A stretch of 64,000 nt of DNA from Gammaproteobacteria bacterium (GTDB lineage: Bacteria; Pseudomonadota; Gammaproteobacteria; DSM-16500): the NCBI GenBank assembly GCA_013286495.1, contig JABDFQ010000007.1:17569-81568 (forward strand). Direction: 5' to 3'. The position numbers and the translations under genes were made by a program. Below the pieces are notes generated by a model that saw only the letters and a program-made list of their open reading frames with translations, searched no databases and was not told the DNA's origin. Shown one piece after another: positions 10,183 through 19,550 of this stretch (position 1 is the first letter of the stretch; every line of letters begins with the position of its first letter).

Positions 10183-10737
10183 ATGCATACAATTACCAAA
10201 AACGCAGATGTCAAAATGCGTAAAAGTATCGAATCATATAAAAATGAAATTTCAAAACTACGCACAGGTCGTGCGAATCCTGCCATTCTCGAACATATTC
10301 GCATTGATTATTACGGCAATGAAATGCCGCTTAATCAGGTTGCCAATATCAATGCCCAGGATGCGCGTACACTCACGATTACACCATGGGAAAAAAATAT
10401 GATCCCTGTGATTGAAAAAGCCATTTTAAATTCTGATCTCGGATTAAATCCTGCGACAGCGGGAACGATTATTCGTGTTCCTCTGCCACCATTAAATGAA
10501 GAACGCAGAAAGGAATTAATCAAGGTCGTGCGAACAGAAGCGGAAACAGCGCGCGTCAGCATTCGTAATTTGCGTCGTGATGCCAATACTGAATTAAAAG
10601 AAATGCTGAAGAAAAAAGAAATTACGGAAGATGAAGAACGCCGTGTTGCCGATGAAGTACAAAAAATCACAGATAAATTTGTTGCAGAAGTAGATCAATT
10701 AACGACTGCAAAAGAAGCTGATTTAATGGCGATATAA
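10183..10737 (+). CDS. frr: Ribosome recycling factor
   Basis: tRNA-shaped protein that, with EF-G, splits post-termination ribosomes. 184 aa (E. coli 185). [33 protein letters not shown] and the long C-terminal helix with EITEDEERR are characteristic. In E. coli dxr follows between frr and uppS; here uppS follows after a 29-bp gap and dxr is absent. Confidence 0.97.
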   Translation: MHTITKNADVKMRKSIESYKNEISKLRTGRANPAILEHIRIDYYGNEMPLNQVANINAQDARTLTITPWEKNMIPVIEKAILNSDLGLNPATAGTIIRVPLPPLNEERRKELIKVVRTEAETARVSIRNLRRDANTELKEMLKKKEITEDEERRVADEVQKITDKFVAEVDQLTTAKEADLMAI

Positions 10738-10766
10738 AGCAGAACGAAGCAAGACGAGGTTTTGAA

Positions 10767-11492
10767 ATGAGTTCAATCCCACAGCATATTGCCATTATCA
10801 TGGATGGAAATGGTCGTTGGGCCAGGAAACGTTTTTTGCCGCGCGTCGCTGGTCATAAAGCTGGAGTGGATGCAGCACGCAAAGTTGTCACCAATTGTCT
10901 TAAACGTCACATCAAAGTGCTTTCCTTGTTTGCATTTAGCAGTGAAAACTGGAATCGTCCCGCAAAGGAAGTCAGTTATCTGATGGATATTTTTCTCGTC
11001 AGCCTCGAACGTGAAGCAAATATGTTGCATGAAAATAATATTCAATTACGTTTCATTGGCGATCGTTTGCGTTTTAGCGAAAAACTGAAACAGAAAATTA
11101 TCGAAATAGAACAATTGACAGCAAACAATTCTGCCATGGTATTAATTATTGCGATTGATTATGGCGGCAAATGGGATATCACTCAGGCGGCAGTACAACT
11201 TGCGCAGGAAGTCGAAGCAGGGAAATTGACAAGCGCAGAGATTACGCAAACGACTCTCAGTAATAAATTATCCTTTGCTGATTTACCTGATCCCGATTTA
11301 TTTATTCGTACCAGTGGTGAATTACGCATCAGTAATTTCATGTTGTGGCAGCTTGCTTATGCAGAATTATTTTTCTGCCATACACTCTGGCCAGATTTTG
11401 ATGAAAAGGATCTGGATAATGCACTTGCACATTATGCAGAACGCGATCGTCGTTTTGGCAGCCATAATGAGCTAAGTGAACTCACATGTTAA
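10767..11492 (+). CDS. uppS: Undecaprenyl diphosphate synthase
   Basis: cis-Prenyltransferase that adds eight isoprenes to farnesyl diphosphate, making the C55 lipid carrier for peptidoglycan and LPS. 241 aa. HIAIIMDGNGRWA has the catalytic Asp; the C-terminal FIRTSGELRISNFMLWQLAY binds isopentenyl diphosphate. Start codon overlaps nothing upstream; its stop overlaps cdsA by 7 bp, so translation is coupled. Confidence 0.97.
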   Translation: MSSIPQHIAIIMDGNGRWARKRFLPRVAGHKAGVDAARKVVTNCLKRHIKVLSLFAFSSENWNRPAKEVSYLMDIFLVSLEREANMLHENNIQLRFIGDRLRFSEKLKQKIIEIEQLTANNSAMVLIIAIDYGGKWDITQAAVQLAQEVEAGKLTSAEITQTTLSNKLSFADLPDPDLFIRTSGELRISNFMLWQLAYAELFFCHTLWPDFDEKDLDNALAHYAERDRRFGSHNELSELTC

Positions 11493-12295
11493 AAAAACGT
11501 ATCCTCACAGCTGCTGTCTTGATTCCTGTTACTTTACTTGCCTTGTTTTTTTTACCTACGCCAGGATTTTTTATTTTTACAGGCATTATTTCATTGGGTG
11601 CAGCATGGGAGTGGTCTAATCTCATGCAGTTAAAAACAATCAGAACACGTTTCATTTATGTAATCATTAGCGCAATTGTATTTGTCTGGGCGGCAACTTT
11701 ACCCGTGTTTGTACTATTCAGTAATACCTTTCTCTGGTGGCTAGTCGCTACATGGTTGGTGATAACTTATCCGCAAAAAAGTCAGTGGTGGCAAAAGAGT
11801 ATGATTGCACGCGGATTAATGGGTTTGTTTGCGATTGCACCCTGTTTTGTTGCGCTCAATTTGATGCGTGAACAGCGTGATGGAATTTATTCATTATTAT
11901 TTGTCCTGTTGCTAATCTGGGGAGCAGATACAGCTGCTTATTTCTCCGGGAAAAAATGGGGTAGTACAAAAATGGCGCCACGCGTCAGTCCTAATAAAAC
12001 CATGCAAGGTTTATATGGCGCATTAATTTTTTCTGTGTTGTTTGCGATGCTTGCATTATGGTTTTTTCATCTTCCTTATTCCATGTGGGTTTGGGCGATA
12101 TTGCTTTCCATCGTGACTGTTATTTTTTCCATCATCGGTGATTTATTTGAAAGCATGATGAAACGTGAAGCTGGATTAAAAGATTCCGGCAAGTTATTAC
12201 CAGGCCACGGTGGTTTGCTGGATAGAATTGATAGCCTGCTTTCTGCCGCTCCTATATTTGTACTGGGTGGATTGTTGTTGAGTAAGTTGGCGTGA
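11486..12295 (+). CDS. cdsA: Phosphatidate cytidylyltransferase
   Basis: Inner-membrane enzyme making CDP-diacylglycerol from phosphatidic acid and CTP, the branch point of phospholipid synthesis. 269 aa with about 7-8 hydrophobic helices. The signature near the C-terminus is intact: MKREAGLKDSGKLLPGHGG followed by LLDRIDSL. The next gene is bamA; rseP, which separates cdsA and bamA in E. coli, is not present here. Confidence 0.96.
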   Translation: MLKKRILTAAVLIPVTLLALFFLPTPGFFIFTGIISLGAAWEWSNLMQLKTIRTRFIYVIISAIVFVWAATLPVFVLFSNTFLWWLVATWLVITYPQKSQWWQKSMIARGLMGLFAIAPCFVALNLMREQRDGIYSLLFVLLLIWGADTAAYFSGKKWGSTKMAPRVSPNKTMQGLYGALIFSVLFAMLALWFFHLPYSMWVWAILLSIVTVIFSIIGDLFESMMKREAGLKDSGKLLPGHGGLLDRIDSLLSAAPIFVLGGLLLSKLA

Positions 12296-12380
12296 ATTAT
12301 TTTAAATAAACAACTGGATTTTGAATGAAAAAGCCAAGATAATTGGCAGCTTTATTTGGCCGACAAGAAAAATAAATTCA

Positions 12381-14705
12381 ATGAAGAAAATACTCACTAT
12401 TCTGTTCGTGGCAGCGCAATTATTGCTGGCCAGTATCACATTCGCACAACAAGCCTTTGTTGTTAAATCAATTCAATTTGAAGGATTGCAGCGTATTTCA
12501 CCAGCAACCGCTGAAAGTTATCTGCCCATCCATCGAGGACAAACTTTGTCGCAGGATCGTACCTCTGCGATTTTGCGTTCCATGTATCAAACCGGTTTTT
12601 TTGAACAAGTGACGCTGTCGCGCTCCGGTGATAGTTTAATCATTCACGTGACAGAGCGTCCGACCATTGGTGAATTAAAAATCACAGGTAATTCTGTCAT
12701 CCCGACAGACAAGCTCACGAATGTGATGAAATCACTCGATATAGCAGAAGGACGCGTGTACAACGCCGCCACTGTCGATAAAATCAAGCAAAGTTTACAG
12801 AATCAGTACTATCAATTAGGCCGCTATAATGCGCGTGTTAATCTGTATGTCACGCCATTGCCGCGTAATCGCGTTTCAGTGCACATCGATATTTCAGAAG
12901 GATTGGTGGCGAAAGTTCAGCGCATCTCCATTATCGGCAATCATGCTTTCAGTGAAAGCAAGCTTATCAACCAGATGGATTTAACGACGACGGGCTATAT
13001 TACTTTCATCACACAAACTGACCGTTATTCTGAAGAAAAAATGGAATCGAGTCTGGAAAAGATTCGTGATTATTATATGGATCGCGGTTATCTCAAATTC
13101 CGCGTTATTTCATCGCAAGCACAAGTCACACCGGATAGAAAATCCATCTTTATCACCATTGTTATTTCCGAAGGTGAAAAATATACCGTAGATAACGTCG
13201 ATATTGCTGGCGATATTATCATTCCACGTGAAGACATCATGAAGCAGATTCGTGTCAAACCGGGCACAACCTTCTCACGCAAGCAAGTGCTGGATTCGCA
13301 AAAAGGCATTAGCAATGCATACGGTAGCAAAGGTTATATGTTTGCAAACGTTGCCGTGCATCCACAATTGAATGAAGCGGCGCGTACTGTTTCATTAGTA
13401 TTTGATATCAAGGCTGGCAAGCGTGCTTATGTTCGCTATGTCACCTTTACTGATAACGTACGCACGAACGATGTTGTACTGCGTCGTGAAGTGCAGCAAC
13501 TGGAAGGTGCGCCAGCTTCCACTGTGCGTATGGAAGAATCCAAGCAGCGTCTGTTGTTATTACCTTATATCAAGGAAGCTGATTTATCGGTCAAACCGGT
13601 GCCAGGCATCGATGATCAAGTCGATATCAATTACAAGCTCAAGGAAGAAAATGCTGCGCAAATCTCGGCGAAATTAGGTTATTCGCAAGCGTATGGATTG
13701 ATATTTGGTGCGGGTATCAATCAAAAGAATTTTCTGGGTACAGGTAATACGCTGGGATTGAATCTGAATACCAGCAAGTATGAACGCTATTTCGCCATTG
13801 ATTACACCAATCCTTATTACACGGAAGATGGTATTAGTCGCAGTATCAGTTTCTCCGTCTCACGAACTGACCCAAGTCGTGTATCGAGCGTGACGCCTTA
13901 TGCGACCAATTCCTACAATCTGGGCGTGTTGTATGGCATTCCAATTGGGCAGGAACGCAATGCATTCAGCCGATTATTTTTGGGTCTGAGTTATCAGAAC
14001 TTGCTGGTGCATCTGCAAGGCGGAACACCATCCAATCAGGTGCTGACCTATATCGACAATCATGGCAGGCACAGTCAGGTAGCAGATTTCAAGATTGGTC
14101 TCTCGCGTGATGGCCGAAATCGTGCAATTTTCCCGACGCGTGGTACTTTCCAGACCTTGTTCCTTGATGTTTTTGCACCGCTGGATCGTCAATCAGTTGG
14201 CTTTTATACCCTGAATTATGCGGGTCGTGCTTATCAGCCCATCTGGGAAGACAAGTTCATCCTGATGCTCAAGGGTAATCTGGGATATGGCACTGCATTT
14301 AGCGGTAGCCAGAATTTTCCATTCTTCAGAAACTTTTATGCTGGCGGTATTGATTCTGTCCGTGCTTATCAGGCTTATACATTAGGGCCAAAGGATTCGA
14401 GATATAAGGCATTTGGCGGTAACATGCTAGCCGATGCCAGCATTAACCTCATTTTCCCGAATTATATTACAGACAATTTGCGTACCAGTTTCTTTCTGGA
14501 TGCGGGTAATGTTTATACCTCATACAGCAATCTGCAGTTTGGTGGTGCAAGCACCAATGCAGGTCCCATCCGTTATTCTGCTGGTGTGGAAGCTGACTGG
14601 ATTACACCATTTGGTCCAGTTTCAATCAGCTTTGGTCAGCCACTCAATTCACGCAAGGGTGACGTGGTGGAAAGATTCCAGTTCAATTTGGGAGCAAATT
14701 TCTAG
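12381..14705 (+). CDS. bamA: BamA outer-membrane assembly factor
   Basis: Omp85 core of the beta-barrel assembly machine. 774 aa from ATG 12381, which gives a signal peptide (MKKILTILFVAAQLLLASIT, cut after FA). Five POTRA domains follow over roughly residues 24-420, beginning VVKSIQFEGLQRISPATAES, then the 16-strand barrel; the chain ends in Phe (LGANF) as expected for a barrel recognised by BamA itself. A reading from 12321 would add 20 residues with no signal and is rejected. Followed by skp, its periplasmic chaperone partner. Confidence 0.97.
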   Translation: MKKILTILFVAAQLLLASITFAQQAFVVKSIQFEGLQRISPATAESYLPIHRGQTLSQDRTSAILRSMYQTGFFEQVTLSRSGDSLIIHVTERPTIGELKITGNSVIPTDKLTNVMKSLDIAEGRVYNAATVDKIKQSLQNQYYQLGRYNARVNLYVTPLPRNRVSVHIDISEGLVAKVQRISIIGNHAFSESKLINQMDLTTTGYITFITQTDRYSEEKMESSLEKIRDYYMDRGYLKFRVISSQAQVTPDRKSIFITIVISEGEKYTVDNVDIAGDIIIPREDIMKQIRVKPGTTFSRKQVLDSQKGISNAYGSKGYMFANVAVHPQLNEAARTVSLVFDIKAGKRAYVRYVTFTDNVRTNDVVLRREVQQLEGAPASTVRMEESKQRLLLLPYIKEADLSVKPVPGIDDQVDINYKLKEENAAQISAKLGYSQAYGLIFGAGINQKNFLGTGNTLGLNLNTSKYERYFAIDYTNPYYTEDGISRSISFSVSRTDPSRVSSVTPYATNSYNLGVLYGIPIGQERNAFSRLFLGLSYQNLLVHLQGGTPSNQVLTYIDNHGRHSQVADFKIGLSRDGRNRAIFPTRGTFQTLFLDVFAPLDRQSVGFYTLNYAGRAYQPIWEDKFILMLKGNLGYGTAFSGSQNFPFFRNFYAGGIDSVRAYQAYTLGPKDSRYKAFGGNMLADASINLIFPNYITDNLRTSFFLDAGNVYTSYSNLQFGGASTNAGPIRYSAGVEADWITPFGPVSISFGQPLNSRKGDVVERFQFNLGANF

Positions 14706-14873
14706 GTAACATTATGTCCTGTTTGAACACGCGCAATAAACATGGCATGATTGCGTTTGTTGTTGGGGATGCTGGGTGCTTTTAATACTGATGACCGCTG
14801 CACTCCATCGACGCCTTGTGGTAACTGTTTGTTTATAAGGAAAATGATTAATTAATCTTATTTGGAGAACATC

Positions 14874-15407
14874 ATGAAGATTTTGAAGAAAGTTGGGATT
14901 TTGGCAGGTGTGTTTTTAATGGCTGCAGGCGTTGGTGTTTGTCAGGCACAAAGTACACCGGCAGACATTAAGGTGGCAGTGGTTAATGTTCAGCAAGTAT
15001 TGCAACAGTCACCACGTGTTACCCAATTAAGCAAGAAACTGGAAGCTGATTTCAAAGATCGTCAGGCAAAGATTGGCGATGAACAGAAAGCCCTTCAGGA
15101 TCTGATGGACAAGTACAAGCAGGAATCTCCAACCATGGCACAAAAAGATAAAGATGCCATGCAAAAGAAGATTACCACTGATCGTTCTGCATTAGTTGCC
15201 AAGGTTGTTGCTTACCAGCAAGACTTGCAGAAACAGCAAACCAAAATCATGCAAGGCGTGTTAAGTGACTTGAATGGTATTGTGACCAATATTGCAAAAG
15301 GCCAGAATTTTGGATTGGTACTGGATGCACAAGCTGTTATTTACTCAGCAAATGGCACAGACATTACCAAAGATGTTGCCAAGCAGTTTAATGCTTTAAA
15401 AAGCTAA
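14874..15407 (+). CDS. skp: Skp/OmpH periplasmic chaperone
   Basis: Trimeric jellyfish-shaped chaperone that carries unfolded outer-membrane proteins to BamA. 177 aa; signal peptide ending near CQAQ, beta core IKVAVVNVQQVLQQSP, a long charged coiled-coil hairpin (about 55-125) and the closing strand FGLVLDAQAVIYSA. ATG 14874 has a ggag site 6 nt upstream; the TTG twelve bases earlier is not needed. Preceded by 168 bp with no convincing gene and followed by a terminator. Confidence 0.94.
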   Translation: MKILKKVGILAGVFLMAAGVGVCQAQSTPADIKVAVVNVQQVLQQSPRVTQLSKKLEADFKDRQAKIGDEQKALQDLMDKYKQESPTMAQKDKDAMQKKITTDRSALVAKVVAYQQDLQKQQTKIMQGVLSDLNGIVTNIAKGQNFGLVLDAQAVIYSANGTDITKDVAKQFNALKS

Positions 15408-15431
15408 ACCTTTCACGGGTTAAAAAAATCG

Positions 15432-15462
15432 AATCTCCCCCTTTATGGGGGAGATTTTTTTA
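15432..15462 (+). terminator. Rho-independent terminator after skp
   Basis: AATCTCCCCC (15432-15441) pairs with GGGGGAGATT across a short TTTAT loop and is followed by a run of six T. It should separate bamA-skp transcripts at least partly from lpxD, which starts 20 bp on. Confidence 0.9.
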
Positions 15463-15482
15463 TAAGAGTTAGAAGAATAGAA

Positions 15483-16538
15483 ATGAAATCGCATAAAGAA
15501 TATACATTAATGGATTTAACAGCAGGCCTGGATGTTCAAATCAAGGGTGATCCACATTGTCTGATTACAGGAATCAGTCCTATTCAGCAATCGCAATCTG
15601 GCCATATTACATTTTTAACGAATTCAGTTTTATCCAGTTCGCTTTACCGCAAATATCTCGCTGAAACCAAAGCATCGGCAGTGATCCTCACAGAAGCGGA
15701 TGCATCGAATTGTAAAGTGAATGCAATCATTAGTGCTGATCCTTATTTCACCTATGCAAAAATCGCAGCGTATTTTTCCTGTTTACCGACTAGTGAAGCC
15801 GGCATCCATGCAAGTGCTGTCATTGGCAAGAATACAAAGATTGATCCCACAGCATGCATTGCTGCGAATTGCGTGATTGGTGATGATGTCATTATCGCAG
15901 CCCACGTTGTGATTGGTGCGGGTTCAGTATTAGGCAATGGTGTTGAAATTGGTGAAGCAACAAAACTGGATGCCAATGTCACGCTTTATCATCATGTCAA
16001 AATTGGTGCGCGAGGTGTGATTTCAAGTGGTGTTGTTATCGGCAGTGATGGTTTTGGTTTTGCCAATCAGAAAGGTGTGTGGCACAAAGTACCGCAACTT
16101 GGCAGTGTGCAAATTGGTGATGATGTCGAAATTGGAGCGAATACCACCATTGATCGAGGTGCAATTGAAAATACCGTCATTGGCAATGGTGTGAAACTGG
16201 ATAATCAGATTCAGATTGGACATAACGTGGTGATAGGTGATCACACCATTATTGCAGGTTGTGTCGGCATTGCTGGCAGTGCAGTGATTGGCAAATACTG
16301 CATGATTGGTGGCAGGGCAAGCATCATTGGTCATATCAGCATTTGTGATAGGGCGATTATTACTGCAGCAACAGGCGTGAATAAATCCATTACCGAACCT
16401 GGTATGTATTCTTCAGGCATTGTGGGTGTGACAACCAATGAAGAGTTTCGCAAAAACAATGCACGTTTTCATCGGTTAGATAATCTGGTGGAACGTGTAA
16501 AAAAATTAGAAACTATATTTAGGCGTACTGAGGAATGA
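15483..16538 (+). CDS. lpxD: UDP-3-O-acylglucosamine N-acyltransferase LpxD
   Basis: Third step of lipid A synthesis: transfers a 3-hydroxyacyl chain to N-2 of UDP-3-O-acylglucosamine. 351 aa. N-terminal uridine-binding domain to about residue 100, then a left-handed beta helix of hexapeptides (for example IGDDVIIAAHVVIGAGSVLG), the catalytic His in IQIGHNVVIGD, and a C-terminal coiled helix with NLVERVKKLE. The last codons lie inside a long palindrome, so its 3' end is duplicated in inverted form about 120 bp downstream. Confidence 0.96.
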   Translation: MKSHKEYTLMDLTAGLDVQIKGDPHCLITGISPIQQSQSGHITFLTNSVLSSSLYRKYLAETKASAVILTEADASNCKVNAIISADPYFTYAKIAAYFSCLPTSEAGIHASAVIGKNTKIDPTACIAANCVIGDDVIIAAHVVIGAGSVLGNGVEIGEATKLDANVTLYHHVKIGARGVISSGVVIGSDGFGFANQKGVWHKVPQLGSVQIGDDVEIGANTTIDRGAIENTVIGNGVKLDNQIQIGHNVVIGDHTIIAGCVGIAGSAVIGKYCMIGGRASIIGHISICDRAIITAATGVNKSITEPGMYSSGIVGVTTNEEFRKNNARFHRLDNLVERVKKLETIFRRTEE

Positions 16539-16676
16539 AATTGGCCACGTGTTTGACTGCAGGAAGAATAAAGTTTTTTGCAAATAAAGCGCAGGAGGCC
16601 GGAGGCCGACGAGCCATTGCAAAAAACTTTATTCTTCCTGCAGTCAAACACGTGGCCAATTGCATCCTCAGTACGC
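16523..16676. repeat. Long palindrome between lpxD and fabZ
   Basis: Arms 16523-16583 and 16617-16676 (61 and 60 bp) pair almost perfectly; the inner 44 bp are exact. The loop (16584-16616) carries a small GGCC-gga-GGCC palindrome. The left arm begins inside lpxD, so the lpxD terminal codons are copied in inverted orientation just before fabZ. Any transcript of the lpx operon must carry this hairpin. Confidence 0.93.
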
Positions 16677-16701
16677 TTACAAAACAAAAAGAGAAAGAAT
16701 A

Positions 16702-17142
16702 ATGAAATATGTTATGGACATTCATGAAGTTTTAAAATTTTTACCGCATCGTTATCCATTTTTATTAATTGATAGAGTGATTGATATTCAGCTCGGCAAA
16801 TCATTAGTCGCGTTGAAAAATGTTACCGTCAATGAAATGTTTTTCTCCGGTCATTTTCCTGAACGTCCAGTCATGCCTGGCGTTTTGATTCTTGAAGCCA
16901 TGGCGCAAGCTGGTGGTGTTCTTGCATATAAATCCACAAATACCAGTCCTGAAGATGGAACGCTGTATTATTTTGCAGGAGTGGATAAAGCGCGTTTTCG
17001 TCGTGTGGTTGAACCTGGTGATCAATTGCGTCTGGAAGTGAAATTATTACGTTCCAAACGTAACGTGTGGGTACTTTCAGGTTCAGCCTATGTTGATGAT
17101 GAGCTAGTGTGTTCAGCGGAATTAATGAGTGCATCCAAATGA
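16702..17142 (+). CDS. fabZ: 3-hydroxyacyl-ACP dehydratase FabZ
   Basis: Hot-dog-fold enzyme dehydrating beta-hydroxyacyl-ACP in fatty acid elongation. 146 aa. [14 protein letters not shown] and [20 protein letters not shown] contain the catalytic His and Glu. ATG 16702 follows gagaaagaat; the ORF opened at 16660 starts inside the palindrome and is rejected. The 3' end overlaps no gene; lpxA begins 13 bp after the stop. Confidence 0.96.
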   Translation: MKYVMDIHEVLKFLPHRYPFLLIDRVIDIQLGKSLVALKNVTVNEMFFSGHFPERPVMPGVLILEAMAQAGGVLAYKSTNTSPEDGTLYYFAGVDKARFRRVVEPGDQLRLEVKLLRSKRNVWVLSGSAYVDDELVCSAELMSASK

Positions 17143-17155
17143 AGAGGTTAAACCC

Positions 17156-17911
17156 GTGATTCATAAAACTGCGATAATTGATCCTTCTGCAAAGATTGGA
17201 AATAACGTCCAGATTGGACCTTATTCTGTGATTGGCGCGGAAGTGGAAATTGGTGAAGGAACATGGATTGGGCCGCATGTTGTGATAAATGGGCCTACGA
17301 TTATCGGACGGGAAAACAGGATTTATCAATTTGCATCAGTTGGTGAAGTGACTCAGGATTTGAAATTTAATGGTGAACGCACTTTTTTGAAAATCGGCGA
17401 TCGCAATGTCATTCGTGAGTTTTGCACACTGAATCGCGGCACCACTCAGGATACACAAATCGGCAATAATAATTTATTCATGGCTTATGTGCATATTGCG
17501 CATGACTGTGTGGTTGGCAGTCACGTGATATTTTCCAATAATGCTTCTCTCGCAGGACATGTCACCGTCGAAGATCACGTGATTCTTGGCGGATTTTCTG
17601 GTGTATATCAATTTTGTCGTGTGGGTGCGCATAGTTTTGTTTCCACTAATTCTGTTGTTATTAAAGATGTGCCACCATTTGTAAAAGTATCTGGTTATTA
17701 TGCCAAACCATACGGATTAAATACTGTTGGTTTGCAGCGTCGCGGTTTTACTGAAAATGTTATTACTGAATTACGTCAGGCTTATAAAATTATTTATCGC
17801 AATGGATTAACTGTTGCAAAAGCGATAGAAGAATTAACCAAAATGGAAACCGTAGAAGTCAGGGACATGATTCAATTCATACAAACATCCAATTCCGGCA
17901 TTGTACGCTGA
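17156..17911 (+). CDS. lpxA: UDP-GlcNAc acyltransferase LpxA
   Basis: First step of lipid A synthesis, O-acylating UDP-GlcNAc. 251 aa from GTG 17156 (aagagg 8 nt upstream); the resulting MIHKTAIIDPSAKIG start aligns with E. coli LpxA, whereas the ATG at 17129 would overlap fabZ and add nine non-homologous residues. Hexapeptide beta helix, catalytic His in YVHIAHDCVVG, and the C-terminal helical bundle ENVITELRQAYKIIYRNG. Ends just before the lpxB start. Confidence 0.95.
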   Translation: MIHKTAIIDPSAKIGNNVQIGPYSVIGAEVEIGEGTWIGPHVVINGPTIIGRENRIYQFASVGEVTQDLKFNGERTFLKIGDRNVIREFCTLNRGTTQDTQIGNNNLFMAYVHIAHDCVVGSHVIFSNNASLAGHVTVEDHVILGGFSGVYQFCRVGAHSFVSTNSVVIKDVPPFVKVSGYYAKPYGLNTVGLQRRGFTENVITELRQAYKIIYRNGLTVAKAIEELTKMETVEVRDMIQFIQTSNSGIVR

Positions 17912-17918
17912 GGTTCAA

Positions 17919-19079
17919 TTGGAAAATCTTCCCTTAAAAAAAATTGGCATTCTCGCAGGAGAAGCATCCGGTGATTTATTGGGTGCGAAATTAATTTATG
18001 CCTTGCGTGAACATTATCCGCACTTGCAGATTGAAGGCATCGGTGGTGCTGCCATGATGGCTGCAGGTTGCAATAGTTTATTTGATATCGAACGTTTGGC
18101 AGTGATGGGTTTTATTGAGCCGCTGATGCGTTTACCCGATTTAATCAGGTTGCGTCATGATTTATTGCAGCATTTTCTGAAAAATCCACCGGATGTTTTT
18201 ATTGGTATTGATGCACCGGATTTTAATCTCGGTCTTGAATTGAAATTAAGACAAGCTGGTATTCCAGTTGTGCATTACGTCAGTCCGAGTGTGTGGGCAT
18301 GGCGTCAATATCGTGTGCACAAGATTGCAAAAGCAGTGGATTTGATGCTGACATTATTACCGTTTGAAGCAAAATTTTATGAGCAATATAAAGTGCCAGT
18401 GCGTTATGTCGGACATCCATTGGCAGCGCAAATCCCATTGCATCCAGACAAGGCAGAAGCGCGTCGTGCTTTGTGTATTGATGAAAAGCAAACGTATATT
18501 GCCTTGTTGCCTGGCAGTCGTCGTCAGGAAATTCGTTATATGGCAGAACCATTTTTACGTGCTGCGCACAAAGCCTGGCAAGCGCGACCCCATTTGCGTT
18601 TTTTAACAGCGCATGTGAATGAGCAGCGTTATCAGGAATTTTACGAATGTTATAAAAAATTCACACCGGATTTGCCGCTGGAATTTTTCACACGCCGTTC
18701 GCAGGATATAATGGCGGCAGCAGATGTTGTTGTCGTGACATCAGGAACATCAACACTGGAAACCATGTTATATAAACGCCCGATGATTATTGCGTATCGC
18801 ATGTCGCGCTTAACACATCTTCTCGCGAAAATACTCGTAAAAATTCCCTATGTTGGTTTGCCGAATTTGCTCGCAGGCGAATGGCTGGTGCCGGAATTAA
18901 TTCAGGATGCAGCGAATCCTGATGCTATTTGCCAGCATATTTTTGATTATCTTGATCATCCTGAGAAAGTTCAGAAATTAATTGAACGCTTCACGCAATT
19001 GCATCTGGAGTTACGCGCAGATACTGCGCGCGAGATCTCCGATGCGATTTTGAATTTGAAGAGTGCACAAACTTATTGA
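17919..19079 (+). CDS. lpxB: Lipid-A-disaccharide synthase
   Basis: GT19 glycosyltransferase condensing UDP-2,3-diacylglucosamine with lipid X at the inner membrane. About 386 aa. Motifs GILAGEASGDLLGA at the N-terminus, VHYVSPSVWAWR, LLPGSRRQEI and TSGTSTLET. There is no ATG; TTG 17919 has tgagg five bases upstream and gives the family length, while TTG 17901 is also in frame. Last gene of the lpx run; three large palindromes follow it. Confidence 0.94.
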   Translation: MENLPLKKIGILAGEASGDLLGAKLIYALREHYPHLQIEGIGGAAMMAAGCNSLFDIERLAVMGFIEPLMRLPDLIRLRHDLLQHFLKNPPDVFIGIDAPDFNLGLELKLRQAGIPVVHYVSPSVWAWRQYRVHKIAKAVDLMLTLLPFEAKFYEQYKVPVRYVGHPLAAQIPLHPDKAEARRALCIDEKQTYIALLPGSRRQEIRYMAEPFLRAAHKAWQARPHLRFLTAHVNEQRYQEFYECYKKFTPDLPLEFFTRRSQDIMAAADVVVVTSGTSTLETMLYKRPMIIAYRMSRLTHLLAKILVKIPYVGLPNLLAGEWLVPELIQDAANPDAICQHIFDYLDHPEKVQKLIERFTQLHLELRADTAREISDAILNLKSAQTY

Positions 19080-19088
19080 GATATCCTT

Positions 19089-19116
19089 CGCGCAAAAGCA
19101 AAAAAACCGCGCTCAG
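19089..19116. repeat. Intergenic motif shared with 49132
   Basis: CGCGCAAAAGCA followed by an A/C-rich stretch and CGCGCTCAG. The same framework (CGCGCAAAAGCA...TGCGCTCAG) recurs at 49132-49157 after another gene's stop, so it is a dispersed degenerate intergenic repeat rather than part of lpxB. Confidence 0.5.
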
Positions 19117-19119
19117 TAT

Positions 19120-19174
19120 CTGATATATCCCCACGAAATTCGCAGCGCATGCAAATTTCGTGGGGATATATCAG
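19120..19174. repeat. Palindrome 1 of 3 after lpxB
   Basis: Exact 21-bp inverted repeat (19120-19140 with 19154-19174; core ATATCCCCACGAAATT) around a 13-nt loop. Could terminate lpxB transcripts, though no T run follows. Confidence 0.88.
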
Positions 19175-19179
19175 TGAAG

Positions 19180-19329
19180 GGTTCCGCAAAAAATATGTTG
19201 CTCAGGCAAACCCGGGTTGATGGTTTTCAGGGACGGACATCCTGTCCTCGGCTCTCCTTGCCTCCTGGCCGAGACGCCCTGAAAACCATCAACCCGGGTT
19301 TGCCTGAGCAACATATTTTTGCCGGAACC
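19180..19329. repeat. Palindrome 2 of 3 after lpxB
   Basis: Arms of 53 bp (19180-19232 and 19277-19329), one small slip near the base, 44-nt loop. The loop holds a GGACA-tcc-TGTCC mini-hairpin and a TCGGC...GCCGA pair. Open frames across it (19063-19332, 19289-19711) are by-products of the symmetry. Confidence 0.92.
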
Positions 19330-19399
19330 TGAAAAGATCAGTTAGAAACTTCACAAAAAGCTTGCCAGGTTTTTGGGTGGGTTTTGTAACAGGTCTCTC

Positions 19400-19550
19400 A
19401 GGATCAAATGGCATGATGTGTGTCATGGGGAAATATATTGCTTTCAAAGCGACTGCATTCCAGGATGGAATGCTAAACGCCATGGATGGCGTGTTTGGAG
19501 CGATGAAAGCAATATATTTCCCCATGACACACATCATGCCATTTGATCCT
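19400..19550. repeat. Palindrome 3 of 3 after lpxB
   Basis: Perfect 47-bp arms (19400-19446 and 19504-19550) with a 57-nt loop. Inside the loop are two mini-hairpins: GCATTCC-aggat-GGAATGC and ACGCCAT-gg-ATGGCGT. Its sequence is unrelated to the two neighbouring palindromes although the architecture is the same. Confidence 0.93.

Noticed and set aside
14706..14873. 23-codon ORF between bamA and skp
   Set aside because: No ribosome site and too short to judge; treated as leader DNA of skp.
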